Translations under genes and position numbers: made by a program
Assembly: GCA_008508345.1 (NCBI GenBank)
Contig: QNGE01000136.1
Location: 113,968 to 177,967, forward strand
Direction: 5' to 3'
DNA length: 64,000 nt
DNA from: Paragonimus westermani
Taxonomy: Eukaryota > Platyhelminthes > Trematoda > Plagiorchiida > Troglotrematidae
Part shown: positions 36,700 to 47,700 of the stretch, in pieces
How the letters are laid out: each line of letters begins with the position of its first letter
Numbering within the stretch: the first letter of the stretch is position 1
Notes under the pieces: model-generated
The model's input: the letters and a program-made list of their open reading frames with translations, nothing else
The model's database searches: none
Told to the model about the DNA's origin: nothing

Positions 36700-38189
36700 A
36701 AAAATTGTCCAGCGAGCGGTAAATCGAATTTGAGTAAATTTTCGCCAGTCGTCCTAACATTAAAAATAGAACAGTTGTACTTTCCTTTTCAGTTTTCTAA
36801 ATTACACATTACGCGCAATTGTGCGTGTCAATATTTGATCATCTAATGTAAACAAAACTGAAGCAGCATAAAAACTGTCCTTTCCAAATGTTGAAAATTC
36901 GGTCATAATGTCGATGAAGAATTATTGTATATTTTGCCATCTTGTTACAGTATTCTAGAAGTGAGTCTAATTTTAAAGGTTTTGTTTACTGTGCTCGCTA
37001 AGGCGGTTCCGTCTAGGCATCCTGTTCGTTTCTTTCACTACAACACTTTTTCCTGACACAGATGGACAATAGAGACCGGCTCATTTTGGTTTGATTTTGA
37101 CGTTTGATTTTTCCTTAAGTGCAGCACGCACGAAATGACGATAATGAGAAGCAAATTGAAATCGTGGAACTTTTGTCATTCAGACAACGTTCGGCCATTT
37201 TGTCATCCGGTTTTACATATAACCATTAAAAATCAAATTAGTGTGGTTACAGTGAAGATAACGAAGTGCCATTTGCCCCAGGAAAGTAGGCAACGTTGGG
37301 TTTGATACTAAGTCACTGTAAGAATGAGTTTTTGTGCATGGTTGATAAAGTGACAGGTCCCATGTCAAATGAACTGAGTAATTTCAGCGTGGTCACCAAA
37401 CATTCAAAACAGCCGAACGTCTTGTAATTTGAACTCTTCCGCATAACCAACAGTCAGAGCTGTCATCACTGTGCTGACTCGAGCGCACTACGTACATATA
37501 TTTGAGATACAGTCTGCATCTACGTAACACCCCTCAACTAAACTGTATTCTAAGTTTAACTAAATTAGGCAGCCGGAATGAGGCACATATCAAGTGATCA
37601 CTGTATACGTCTTTTTGAATGGATTCTATTTGATTCGTACTACGGTGTACACCTGTCAGAATTCCGTTTATCAGAGCGAAATTTCTCCTGATCAATAATC
37701 GCAAAACTATAAGGCCATGAGGAAGAAGCGAGAGGAACGCGGCACTTAGTGTTTACGAAGCGGGAAAAGGCCTTAGTGTTGTCGCTGTGTGAAAGGATGA
37801 TTACATGACTAAGATGAATACAATCCTGGAAAACCAGATGAAGTTTGCGGAAGACAAAACTATTGAAAAACACAGTGTTCAAAAAGTGAATAACGAGGCA
37901 GCTCCAGATAATGATGTTAAATGTGCCTGAAGTCACTTGTCAAGACAAACCAGTGAATGATGGATGCACCTATAATGCGCAAAGACGGAGCACCCATGTG
38001 ACTATTCCGCTTATCATAAAGTGACTTGTAGGTTGGATGGAATTTTGCACCCCATTTGCCAGACGTTATTACCCCACCGCCTAGAAGATTCATTTGAACT
38101 AGCAGTTATATCATAATCAGCGTTGGGGAGTTGACAAGTCACGTATTTGCTTCTTTTACAAATGCTTCTGCTCGATAACCAGTCCATTG
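36700..38189. other. probable intron, no feature
   Basis: AT-rich sequence without motifs; it separates candidate exons of the + strand gene. Confidence 0.3.
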
Positions 38190-38729
38190 CTGTGACTTTT
38201 TCTCTGGCTAAAACTACGGTGCACTGATTCCACTCGACTACTTCAAAGATCTGGTTTCGTTGTGTGCAGGAAACCTCAAGTTTAATTTTGACAGATTTTC
38301 TACTAGGCAGTTAGGCATAATGGTCATAGGTAGTCTATCAGGTCCAACATTACCTGATACGTTCATAGAACTGATTTAACAACAATCCCCGAGAATACCT
38401 CTGAAAAAGTTTTGCGCAAACAGTGGGGTGAAGCGATTCCGATTTTTATCAGTATTGATTATTTTAATTGGTTTTCTAGCCTTCTTAACTCCATTCATCA
38501 GAAACCATGGTTGTCTGTCGAAACAGAATCAAACGACCGTTTAGAATTTTCAAATGTACAAATCGCCAGCCTTAAGAATGAGACATTACACAGAGTTGCT
38601 CATCGCGAAGTGAAATTTAGCAGACAGTATTTTCAGTACTCCAGTTTCGACCCAACAGTGTACAAATTTGGTTTGATCGAAACCCTAATTCATACAGCCA
38701 GAGGCATTTGTACCTCTAATAAACTGTAA
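38190..38729 (+). pseudogene. PLE fragment D: reverse-transcriptase palm and thumb
   Basis: Two frames carry consecutive PLE reverse-transcriptase blocks. The first (38225-38380) reads LVSLCAGNLKFNFDRF, then RQLGIMVIGSLSGPTLPD and TFIEL to a stop; this matches the family's F.F...Y.Q..G.AMGSPLSP..AD block. The second (38412-38729) reads SLLNSIHQKPWLSVETE, DRLEFSNVQI and SRQYFQYSSFDPTVYKFGLI, matching the thumb. The Y-x-D-D box between them is not readable. It lies in the same direction as the host gene, inside a presumed intron. It is inactive. Confidence 0.7.
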
Positions 38730-39256
38730 GCAGAACACAGGGGCTAGGTAAAACATTACGCGTAAACGGATTTGCTGAAATCTTCATGGAAACTCGAAAC
38801 GTGGTGAACAAGTACAGTGAACCAGTTCATACGACATAAAAAGGTTAGTTTCATTTCTGCGATTCAAACAGGATCATCCGACAAATGACTTAGGGCACCA
38901 ACAAAAGTCAGCCCTATCCTGCACATATGTGGATATTCATTTAAGCTCACTTTAAACCACCACAAGGTCAACTCTACATAATCGCGAACGCATTTTTTTC
39001 TAACTCTTTCATCTTTCACTACGTTCACAAGATCACTTTTAGTTTCAGTGAGGTTTACGTATTTAGAGCAAATCGATAACCACCTCAGCGAGTATCAGAA
39101 CACATCCCGAAAAGGTAAAAACAGTTGTTGACATAACAGTCCCAAACCGGCAAATACGTTGCTCCAAATTCCACGTCGTTGACTGGTGGATACCTCACAA
39201 TAACAGATCAACACTTTGAACCCATCGGCCTGCTTAAACTACTGTTACGCGAGCAG

Positions 39257-39416
39257 AACTCAGGGCTACTGGTCCTTACCAAAGTCATGTCAATCGAAAA
39301 TCGCCATCCGCGGTTGTGTGCACAAATGTGATGGAAGAAGCCTATATGATCGCCGTGGTGGTGTTGTCAATACTGGATGCGAATGCACGCCTGTTCATTC
39401 CATTCATATACAACCT
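39257..39416 (+). CDS. candidate exon 8
   Basis: From an acceptor at GCGAGCAG (39256) to the donor ACCT|GTATGT (39417) one frame runs open for 52 codons. It includes LRATGPYQSHVNRKSPSAVV, CTNVMEEAYMIAVVVLSIL and DANARLFIPFIYN. It starts in phase 1, as exon 7 requires. A strongly helical, hydrophobic stretch forms the middle. The same frame also runs on unspliced past 39600, and a second frame is open over part of the exon. Confidence 0.45.
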
Positions 39417-39488
39417 GTATGTGTTAGGTTTAAAAAACAATGAATGTAAAATGAATGTCAGCATACCACAACCTATGCTTTCTTTCAG

Positions 39489-39633
39489 TTCACGGGAAAT
39501 TGTTAAAGGAACCTTTGTGTTTCAACAAGTATATGCAACATCTCATACGCATAACGACTGCAAATTCCCTTTCACAAAAGGTCACATAATCAAATCGGTA
39601 GTGTCGAAAGGAACTTGCACGGAAGCCAGTTAA
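39489..39633 (+). CDS. candidate exon 9 (frame ambiguous)
   Basis: A strong acceptor, ATGCTTTCTTTCAG, precedes 39489. In the phase left by exon 8 the frame reads SREIVKGTFVFQQVYATSH and ends at a stop at 39631-39633. A different frame from the same acceptor reads HGKLLKEPLCFNKYMQHL and IRITTANSLSQK and looks more natural, but it needs a one-base change in the upstream junction. The 72-nt gap to exon 8 is itself open, so no intron may be present. Confidence 0.3.
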
Positions 39634-40013
39634 CTCTATTTGGATAAGCACATTTATCAATTTCATTGTTACTTTTTTCTGTAGACCTTAAGGGAGCTGA
39701 GGAAGCTGGATGAAAAACTAAAAACCGTGTATTTTGAGAATATAGCTATTACCGTAGGAACAAACCTACTGATCTCTGTCCCCAGTATATGCTAATCAGG
39801 GACACCCCACCGTATATACAGGGTCAGTTTTCATTCGGCAAATGGATACAACAATTAACTGGAGGACACGTCGGTAGAAGCTTGAAACGTGACTGATAAA
39901 GGGTGGTGACAGAGTTCCCAACTGGGTGACCATAAAACCTATCAAAATATGGACTTCGGGGCAGCGTGTGACAGACCGTAGCTTACTCCTGGTTATGTTT
40001 AGTTTTTGTACAG

Positions 40014-40162
40014 GTGTCTATGCATTATTTCAACATAGTCCTTTATCTGTAGGTCAGAAAAGAAAACTTATTCTCTACCTTACATGCCTGGCAACCAAAG
40101 TGGGATCCTCTAAACTGTTATTTTTTCCCTCCCTATTCAGTGAAATTAAAAAGTTTGATACG
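40014..40162 (+). CDS. candidate exon 10
   Basis: The acceptor TTTTTGTACAG (40013) and the excellent donor ACG|GTGAGC bound a 149-nt exon, phase 1 to phase 0. It reads VYALFQHSPLSVGQKRKLI, LYLTCLATKVGSSKLLFF and PSLFSEIKKFDT: leucine-rich, basic, plausibly helical. An inner acceptor, CCCTCCCTATTCAG at 40140, would leave only a 22-nt micro-exon. Confidence 0.5.
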
Positions 40163-40284
40163 GTGAGCATGTTTTCCAAAACCTAATCAGGTACACTTCT
40201 GTTCTTGCCGATTATCAAAAGTTTTCGACTTCAATCCGTTTAGGACAACTGGTTCCGTTTTCTGCTTAAATGCTGACAATTTAG

Positions 40285-40432
40285 TTATTCCATTGAGGAT
40301 TATGTTTCTCTAGCGCATGACTTTTTGGAGGATTTGACGACAAAAGCGCATTCAAACAGAAGTGAAAACTTTAGTACATTTTTACTTCTACTAGTGAATA
40401 GTAGAGAATGGGATTTCCCCAAATTGTTAAAG
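40285..40432 (+). CDS. candidate penultimate exon
   Basis: From the acceptor GACAATTTAG to a GTAACG donor, 49 codons are open: YSIEDYVSLAHDFLEDLTTK, AHSNRSENFSTFLLLLVNS and REWDFPKLLK. It starts in phase 2 whereas the previous exon ends in phase 0, so a small exon or another border is missing between them. An 8-nt micro-exon GACAACTG at 40243 would fix the phase but is speculative. Confidence 0.5.
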
Positions 40433-40459
40433 GTAACGTATTTTTTTCATCTACATCAG

Positions 40460-40507
40460 ATTAACTACCGTTTCATCGCTCAGATTGAACGGACTCGTGC
40501 ATTTTGA
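40460..40507 (+). CDS. candidate last exon after a 27-nt intron
   Basis: The 27 bases 40433-40459 begin GTAACG, contain a T-run and end CATCTACATCAG, the shape of a complete micro-intron. Behind it the frame reads INYRFIAQIERTRAF and stops at 40507. Because 27 is divisible by three and contains no stop, unspliced RNA would also be read in frame with nine extra residues. An AATAAA at about 40885 could serve as a polyadenylation signal. Confidence 0.48.
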   Translation: MNYRFIAQIERTRAF

Positions 40508-40509
40508 AT

Positions 40510-41268
40510 GAACTTCATGTTGTGAACGAAAATGTTACGATGCAGTTGAATTATAAATCCACACTGTAGACTTTGCACTATGTAGAGACTACATCGTCTC
40601 TGAATGCTATATGGATCCCCCCACTTAAGCCGTAACTTTAGGAGTATATCTGAAAAATGACTGGTAGACTTCATCCCTCTTACTCTTCTAATGAAAACGA
40701 TCGATCTCTTGCAAACATCACCTTCTGGTAGCAGCAACGCAATACAGGGGACGCCTTCGGAATTGCTCTTCATTTTCTGGCCACTTGTTCAGGCAACACA
40801 ACACGATGGGTAAGTTCTGTCTCTGTTTAACTGTTCTGTTCCAATGGTACACAAACAATCAGATCTCCTTTGTCCGTCCATTCAATAAACCTCACTTGCA
40901 CAGCCTGTTTGACGAGTGACACTTCGACCTATAACCAGAATCTTATCAGGTCGATTGAAGGAATATATTTCATTATCTGGTGGTTTAATTTAGCCGCAGA
41001 TATTACACCCATCCGTGATTATTCTACACAAAGCCTTGCAAACAGATGTAATGATGTACGTGTGCGTACGTCCATGAACGTTTGTGTATATCTGTCTGCG
41101 ATTGTGGCATCTAAGTTTGGATTGGATACCAACACATATAAAAGCCTTTTTTCCTTTCAGCCTTCTTTGGATTCATGTGTTGTTCTTGTACTCGAAATTC
41201 GCATCATTTTAGGCTTTATTGACAGCTGTGCGAACTTCTGATGCTTAGTTATCAATTTGTTCACAGAT
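40510..41268. other. probable 3' flank of the candidate gene
   Basis: No clear feature is seen. A 123-codon frame on + (40870-41241) is unsupported by motifs. The AATAAA at about 40885 lies here. Confidence 0.25.
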
Positions 41269-41778
41269 CTGTCCGCGGACCGTGATTTACGAGCTTGCGT
41301 GACGAAGGCTAGTGATGCCTTCGGACGTCTTGAAAGATGTATTTGGAAGAAACGTTGCCTGAAGATGGCAATTAAGCTCTGTGTCTACCGGTCAATGGTA
41401 CTGTCTATACTACTGTACGGTCGTGAAAATTGAACGCTGTATCAGCGGAGCGTGCGCTATCTGAGCCGCTTTCATGTGCAATGTCCAACATGCATCTTGG
41501 ATATTCGGTGGTGGGACACGGTTGCGAACACTGAGTTATTGCGGCGAGTGGACATGGACGGGGTTGCATCTATGCTAACGCTGAATCAACTTCGTTGGCT
41601 ACGTCACGTTCATCAGATGGGCGATGACCGTACTCCCAAGCAGCTGCCGTATGAGCTGATGAAGTCGGGTAACGGAAATTCTGGTCGTCAAAAACTGACA
41701 CGCCAGGATGTTATCCAGGCAAGTCTTCCATGTTGTAACATTAATTTTAGATTTTGGGAGAAATCGGCATTGAACTAA
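41269..41778 (+). pseudogene. LINE reverse-transcriptase C-terminal fragment (jockey/CR1-like)
   Basis: One frame with a single in-frame stop (TGA at 41431, where tryptophan is expected) carries the end of a non-LTR retrotransposon protein: LRACVTKASDAFGRLERCIW, KLCVYRSMVLSILLYGREN, then LDIRWWDTVANTELLRR, LNQLRWLRHVHQMGDDRTPK and QLPYELM. The LLYG.E.W, I.W.D...N.E and RW.GH..RM.D.R.PK landmarks define the post-RT region. The catalytic palm is missing, so it is a 5'-truncated dead copy. The sequence to about 41960 may be its 3' untranslated part. Confidence 0.82.
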
Positions 41779-41959
41779 ATGGTCCAAAGAAACCTGAGCC
41801 GAACGGGCGTCCACAGGTTCACTTAGCAGCCGTAGACCACGGTGACATGACTATGTGGCAGTGCGATGTGTTACGGTTGTTTATGTGCTGACCGCCTCGG
41901 ATTAGAGTCACCAACGCACTCATAGTACATCGTCGGCCAAGAGGCAAGAGGTCGAAGTA

Positions 41960-44452
41960 GGTTATATCTGTTATGTACACTTTTCTTGTACACATCAACC
42001 AAAATCTACCGTCTTTCAAAACTCATCCACTCTTATTTTCAGAAACCTGTGTCAGTAGCCTTCTACCTTTTATTTCTCTCAGCTTTGTTGGTGAATGCTT
42101 TTCCTGCTTTCTTCCGGTCCAACACTGCATTCTTTTTTTTCCCACAACCTGTCTACGGTGCATTAATGCGTACTGCCATATTGGGATACTTCTCGCGTTA
42201 TATTTTTAATATTCTTCTTCCCAGTTTAGATCTTACATGTTGAGTCTCTCTCTGTTCATCTATCGAAAGAAGAATTTCACCTTCGTACGAGTCTATCAAC
42301 TGGCTGGCCAGCTTCTGTCGGCTGGGCACAAAGGCCTCACTCTCGCATCTCTTGGTCTTTTTCTTTTGGGTTTATATTGGATACGTGATGTGTGAGTTGA
42401 ACCACAATTGGTGCAGCGCAAGCTGTTTGTGGTGATGGTTAAGCGCAAGCGTCCTTCAGATTAGGTCACCTTGACAGGTTAATCCGAACTGGATGCCTTC
42501 AACAATGTGTATCTAAGACAGGTGGTACGTGACTTTAAATCCCAATAATGGTTATGCAGTCAGTTAGACTGACACTTCTTTTGCGACTTCTCCTCATACA
42601 GCATAAAGGTGTCGGAAGTTCTGAGACTGTTTCCAATCTGTATATAAATCCATTTCTGCAAATTGAGAGATTAGAAAACTGTCTCCATCCTGACAGTTTT
42701 TTACTTTCCTTTAATTTTTGCCTGCAGTTTATTGTCATTAGTCAATCCTATCTCTTTAAATATCTGATATGTTTCTGTAATTGACAGCAGTGCATAACTC
42801 TAGTGAATCCTGATCTTTCGAATAAACTGTCCTTGTTGTATTACTTCCGTAACTATATATACATATATACATATGTATATACCAATGTCTAAATCCCCAT
42901 ACTATTATACTATCAAGACCCTTAGTACGTTCGCTGTTTGCGCATGTTGTTGCTGACGAATTCCATTCATCTTTAACTCCTAAAGCAATACCGCCACTAT
43001 CTATTATTTACGAACTGCTGATATAAAACTTTGGATCGCATTAACTTAGCTAACTGGACCACTGGAGTCTGAACAAGATGTCCGTACGCAGGATAATTTA
43101 AGTTTCTCGAATGACTTTTGCTAAAACAATAAGTGAAAATCTTTAAACATCACTGGCGGAATAAACCTATTTTCATTATCAACAAAAAACTTACTGAATT
43201 GTCTTTGGCTTTTTGCTAAAACCAGATAGCAGTCTTCCAGTTTCAAAACGCAGCATCCTTGTCCGACACCTCCAATGCTGAAATCAAATGCATTGTTCAA
43301 GAAAACAACCTAACTTCACAATTTTGTACATCAACAATTCGAACACAACAATGATGGCGTCGTACCGGCTACTGAATCAAAGCAAGTGATGTGATATTCA
43401 AAGGCAGATATTCTGATATAAGACCACAAAGTCTGTTCGTATTCGACCTGTCGTCGCTTCAAGGTTAAGTAGTTCAGCCCTTAAAAATTTTGTGATTTCT
43501 GAGGGATTCGCATCGTTTCTTGTAAAAGTGGTCACTACGATTCTCTACATGTGAAGAAGATTGCTACGGAAATACAGTAATGCATCTAACTTAGTAAATA
43601 CAATGAGGATTTCGGACGCAGGATATTACACAGAGCACCCTAAATTGAGAATAATTCCAGGCGAAAGTGATATTCCTTGTACCGTTTTGAAACGATCTTC
43701 TCAAAGTTTTGATCCCACATTTGACATGTTCAAACAATGCATGTACTATTAGTCTACATTCACCGTGAATCCACTTAACTGGCAGTTTCACAACAAAGAG
43801 GGTGGAATTTCATATTCTTATTCTGATGAATATACACTCCGTCGATGAACATATTTCTAATGGACGCAATATCAGTGTAATGGAAAGGTGGAAACTATTT
43901 TCTGGCTATGAGATTTACATTGCGCTACCTGTACTATCACATTGGGCCCCTTTGACTTATTACCGAAAAAGTACGGTTATTGATTTAGTAACAAAAATAG
44001 CTGTGAGGCTAAAGATGATGTGGGAAACTTCGATTGAATTGTTCGTGGGCACACCTATTTTGAATTGCTGTCAGTAACAATTTACATTATAGCTGAAGTG
44101 TACATTTTATACAGTTCATCGATTGAAACGGCATAGTACCAGCTGAAATAAATTCACTTTAGAACTGTACAGATGAAAAAAGAAAGCTCCATTAAAAAAG
44201 TGTTTGTGAACTCTACGCAACCTTGAACTTATTCCGCAGTGTCAGTGAGTGCCATGTTTTCAGTGTTAACCTCCTTGTTTAGATTCCTTTTCAAACATAG
44301 TAGGCGTTAAATTAAAAGTTCCCCTACTAATTGTTCCTTGATAGTAACTAGCCCCTTGGGAAATAAAATTGTTCGTTTTTTCGCTGCTTTCTCCAAAGTA
44401 CTGAATGGACGGTGCTTCTAAAAACTGATTATGCTGAACATCTTATCACTAA
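41960..44452. other. no recognisable gene
   Basis: Only AT-rich sequence and short open frames are present, with one TA-type microsatellite at 42853-42887. Confidence 0.3.
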
Positions 44453-44749
44453 ATGTTTGAAGTAACTGAAAGCTCGATATCTACTATCACCCGAGAGCTG
44501 CAGAAATTAACAGAAGTCCCCAAACCTGAACTTTTCGTTTTCGCAGTATTCTATATGTTGCATAAGCCGTATCGCACAAGTGGTCAGGTGACTTATGAAC
44601 CTGCTTTGACCAGTATAAAAGAGGTTGTCTCTGTAAGGCTAAATAAGAACCTCGAATTTGCCGAATTTACTCACAATTCCAATGCATTTTCGATGAGTGA
44701 CCGCAATTCAACAGTGTACTTCACCGACATTGAGCTGGCGCAACAATGA
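44453..44749 (+). pseudogene. possible gypsy integrase remnant
   Basis: The 98-codon frame ends with YRTSGQVTYEPALTSIKE and LEFAEFTHNSNAFSMSDRN before a stop. The order of a Y-x-x-x-G-Q-V block, an about 20-residue helix and an EF-x-x-NS-x-x-x-S block recalls the end of a Ty3/gypsy integrase core, where YHP..GQVER and EFAYN...HSSTG occur. Similarity is low and no upstream catalytic blocks were seen. It could equally be a host exon. Confidence 0.25.
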
Positions 44750-47700
44750 GATCTCCGGCCGGATCGCTATTAACTGATCAATCTATCAAGAAGTCTGAAC
44801 GCATACTGTTTCAATCCGCCATCCGCAAGCTTGGTGATAATCCTCGTCAATATAAATTATTTGAGGTGCTCAGCTGGGCTGCTCATTTTGTTAAGCTCAC
44901 ATTCGAGAGGGCGTGCTGACGTGAGTTTGCCTTCTCAGGTGCCCACTTACTTTGCCAAATAAACGAAACTACTTAACGCGACGTACATCCAGATGAAATT
45001 TGGACAGAACGATACGCAAGCTTCTACATCTTTGCTTCTTTACAACAGGACAGAAACACTGTGCACTGTATGACTGGCACTGCCTGAAACAGAACTTGAC
45101 TTCACAGGAAACGTTCTGCACAATATAGGCTGTACGGAACTACTCATTCTTAACAGTATGTTCGGAACACCAGCTGAGAATGAGGTGCAGGAGAACAGAA
45201 AGAAACCCGTGTTTAGTTGATTGCCTTTAACTGGTATCAACGCCACAAAATGGCTAACAAATGAACTAAACCTGACAATCAGTGAGACCTGTGCGATAAC
45301 GAAACTCTAAATCCAGTTCAACACAACCCCGTTTCCCCGGTTTTGTGCCAAAAACAAATCGCTGATGTATCGAAGTTAGGCTAGAGCAGATTCCGGCGTT
45401 GGGAATGTCCAGCCATCCACGGCTTATGTGCAAACTGATGCAGACGGAATTGTCATCTATCAGCACCATCCAACCGAAAACGACGGTCAGATGCTAAACT
45501 GAATTCGTCTGTAAAAATTAGAGAGTAGACCAACTTATTACGGCGCGTTTTCGCTTTAAACAACCGGAATGCCTAACTGAACGTCGTGGAACGTAACACC
45601 GAACGGGCCAATCAGAGTGTAACGCGCTTGTTGCTCAGTAGAGATCTTGAGCGTTAACACAAAACGACGATTTTTCTAATAGTCTGAGTTTGCTTGAGAT
45701 CATCCAGACCGCTGTTGTTGTGATATTTTTGGCATTGTAGTCAAATGAGCAACAGTCGGTTCTGTAAGCGCAGCACTGGAATTTGCAGTTCCTTTTTGAT
45801 TAGTGCATGCTGGCTGTGAAAGTACACACAACCAAACTACTCGTCATCCGTAATATCAACCGGAATTTGTGAAAGCTTAGTTTTACAATAAAGCCACTCG
45901 AGTGTTGAACGTCAGAATGCACTGACGAACGGAAATCCGGAAACTAGTTGACTTCATTCAATAGTGTATTCCACACAAGATTCTATCCGTTAGAGGTTTG
46001 TAATTTAGGCTGAATCAAACTGCCAGATAACACCTGTAACTAATTTTGGTGGACCAATAAATTCGATTTGTTGAGGGCAAGGTTGTCTTCGAAATGTTTC
46101 GCAATCGGGCAGATTCGTTCTTCCAACTCAAGGCATTTCAGCTCGTGCTGATCTCACATTTTTAGCATTATAATAAAGTCAATTAAACTGGCCATTAGAT
46201 TTAACAGATAACCAGGACAATCACCGAAGTTACTACATTATTTACAGAAGATAAACCTCGTTCATAATCTCTACCTATACACATCAAACATCACGCTTGG
46301 TTGCATAAAGTAGTCATTACTCTGACACTCCAACGTACAATTCCGTAGTAATTAGGAACTTTAAGACGAAAAAATACCTCTTTCTGTGAGGTAAGATTAT
46401 GCTCTAGACATCGATACTGACAACGAGTCACACTTGTTGGAATCAGTTAGGATAACAGTAATTAATAGTGTCATTCATAACTGCCCGTTTGTTTTGTTAA
46501 GCACAGTTCACCTTGACATTAGCATAAAACTGAACACATTCACAGGCGATCAGTAATCTGTGTACTGTCCACAAGCAGGTGTACCCGGAAGTTCAAACAT
46601 CATGATTCGGGAATCCATTGACTAATGATCTAGCCGAAACGCTCTGAGTACACAATCACGCTGACCGTAATTCAAATCCTGATTTAGATACGGATACGCA
46701 CTATTAGTGAGTTCCATTAGGAACGAAATCGGAACTAAATGTTAACTAAAGCTGTTTGACAAACCAACTATCTGTCTTCATGAGAAAGATGCAAAAGTGT
46801 GATTGCTGTAACAACCGAAATCAATTAACTTCAACATAAGTCAGCAATCGTAAATAAAAACTGATTATACAGCCCAACAAAAACCAACCAGACTCGTATA
46901 TGCTTGTTTTGACTCGAGTAAAATTAAAGTGCACTGGTTGTTGGCAAAACTAGTTTGTACACATTAATGAACATTTTACGACATTTTTGCGTCTATCCGG
47001 TGGTTCGTAATTTCGTTTTTGATATCATTTTATAAACCTATAGTTCATGCCTGAATAACTAAGCGCACTAAATTGTCCATTGGGGGAGCTGAAAAACACC
47101 CACAAATTGCTTCCAGTAATTTTGATAATTCAGTGCTCCATTTGAGAGAAACCTTTCTTGAGGCAACAATATTTATCAGTAAGCACGACAATAATTTTTT
47201 GACTTGAGTACCAGCCTTATAGAGGTGGACCTGCAAAAACAATCCACAACACACTTTTTGGAGGTTAAAATAGGATTAGTTCTTCTGTAGGGGTTCCAAT
47301 AACCAAGGATTTCGATTACAACACTCCTGAGGAAGGCCGCCCAAGACGATTGAAACGTAGGGTATCACAACTTGCTCCTAACGTTGCGTTATTCTCAATC
47401 TGTTGATCAGTTCTCATTACCTCCTTAGAAATTGACAGGTCGCTGGTCGTTCAATTGCATCATGATAAACCCATCACCGCATCCTAATGCGTTCGTCCGT
47501 ACACGCCTCTTAGCCTACTGGAGCTTTCATGTGTATGATCACGTCGAATACTTCCGTAACTTCGTACCCAACAAGTGACGTGTTTCGATAACGCACCCCT
47601 CTGATTCACATTTCAAAGACAAGTGTGAACTATAAAAACGGCTACTTTCATTCAATCAGCGTCCAGTAAAACGTCTGGAAGGGAGCGCTGGACGAATTAC

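Noticed and set aside
40485..40773. 97-codon frame on - ending at 40480
   Set aside because: It overlaps the stronger + strand terminal exon and its 3' flank and has no motif.
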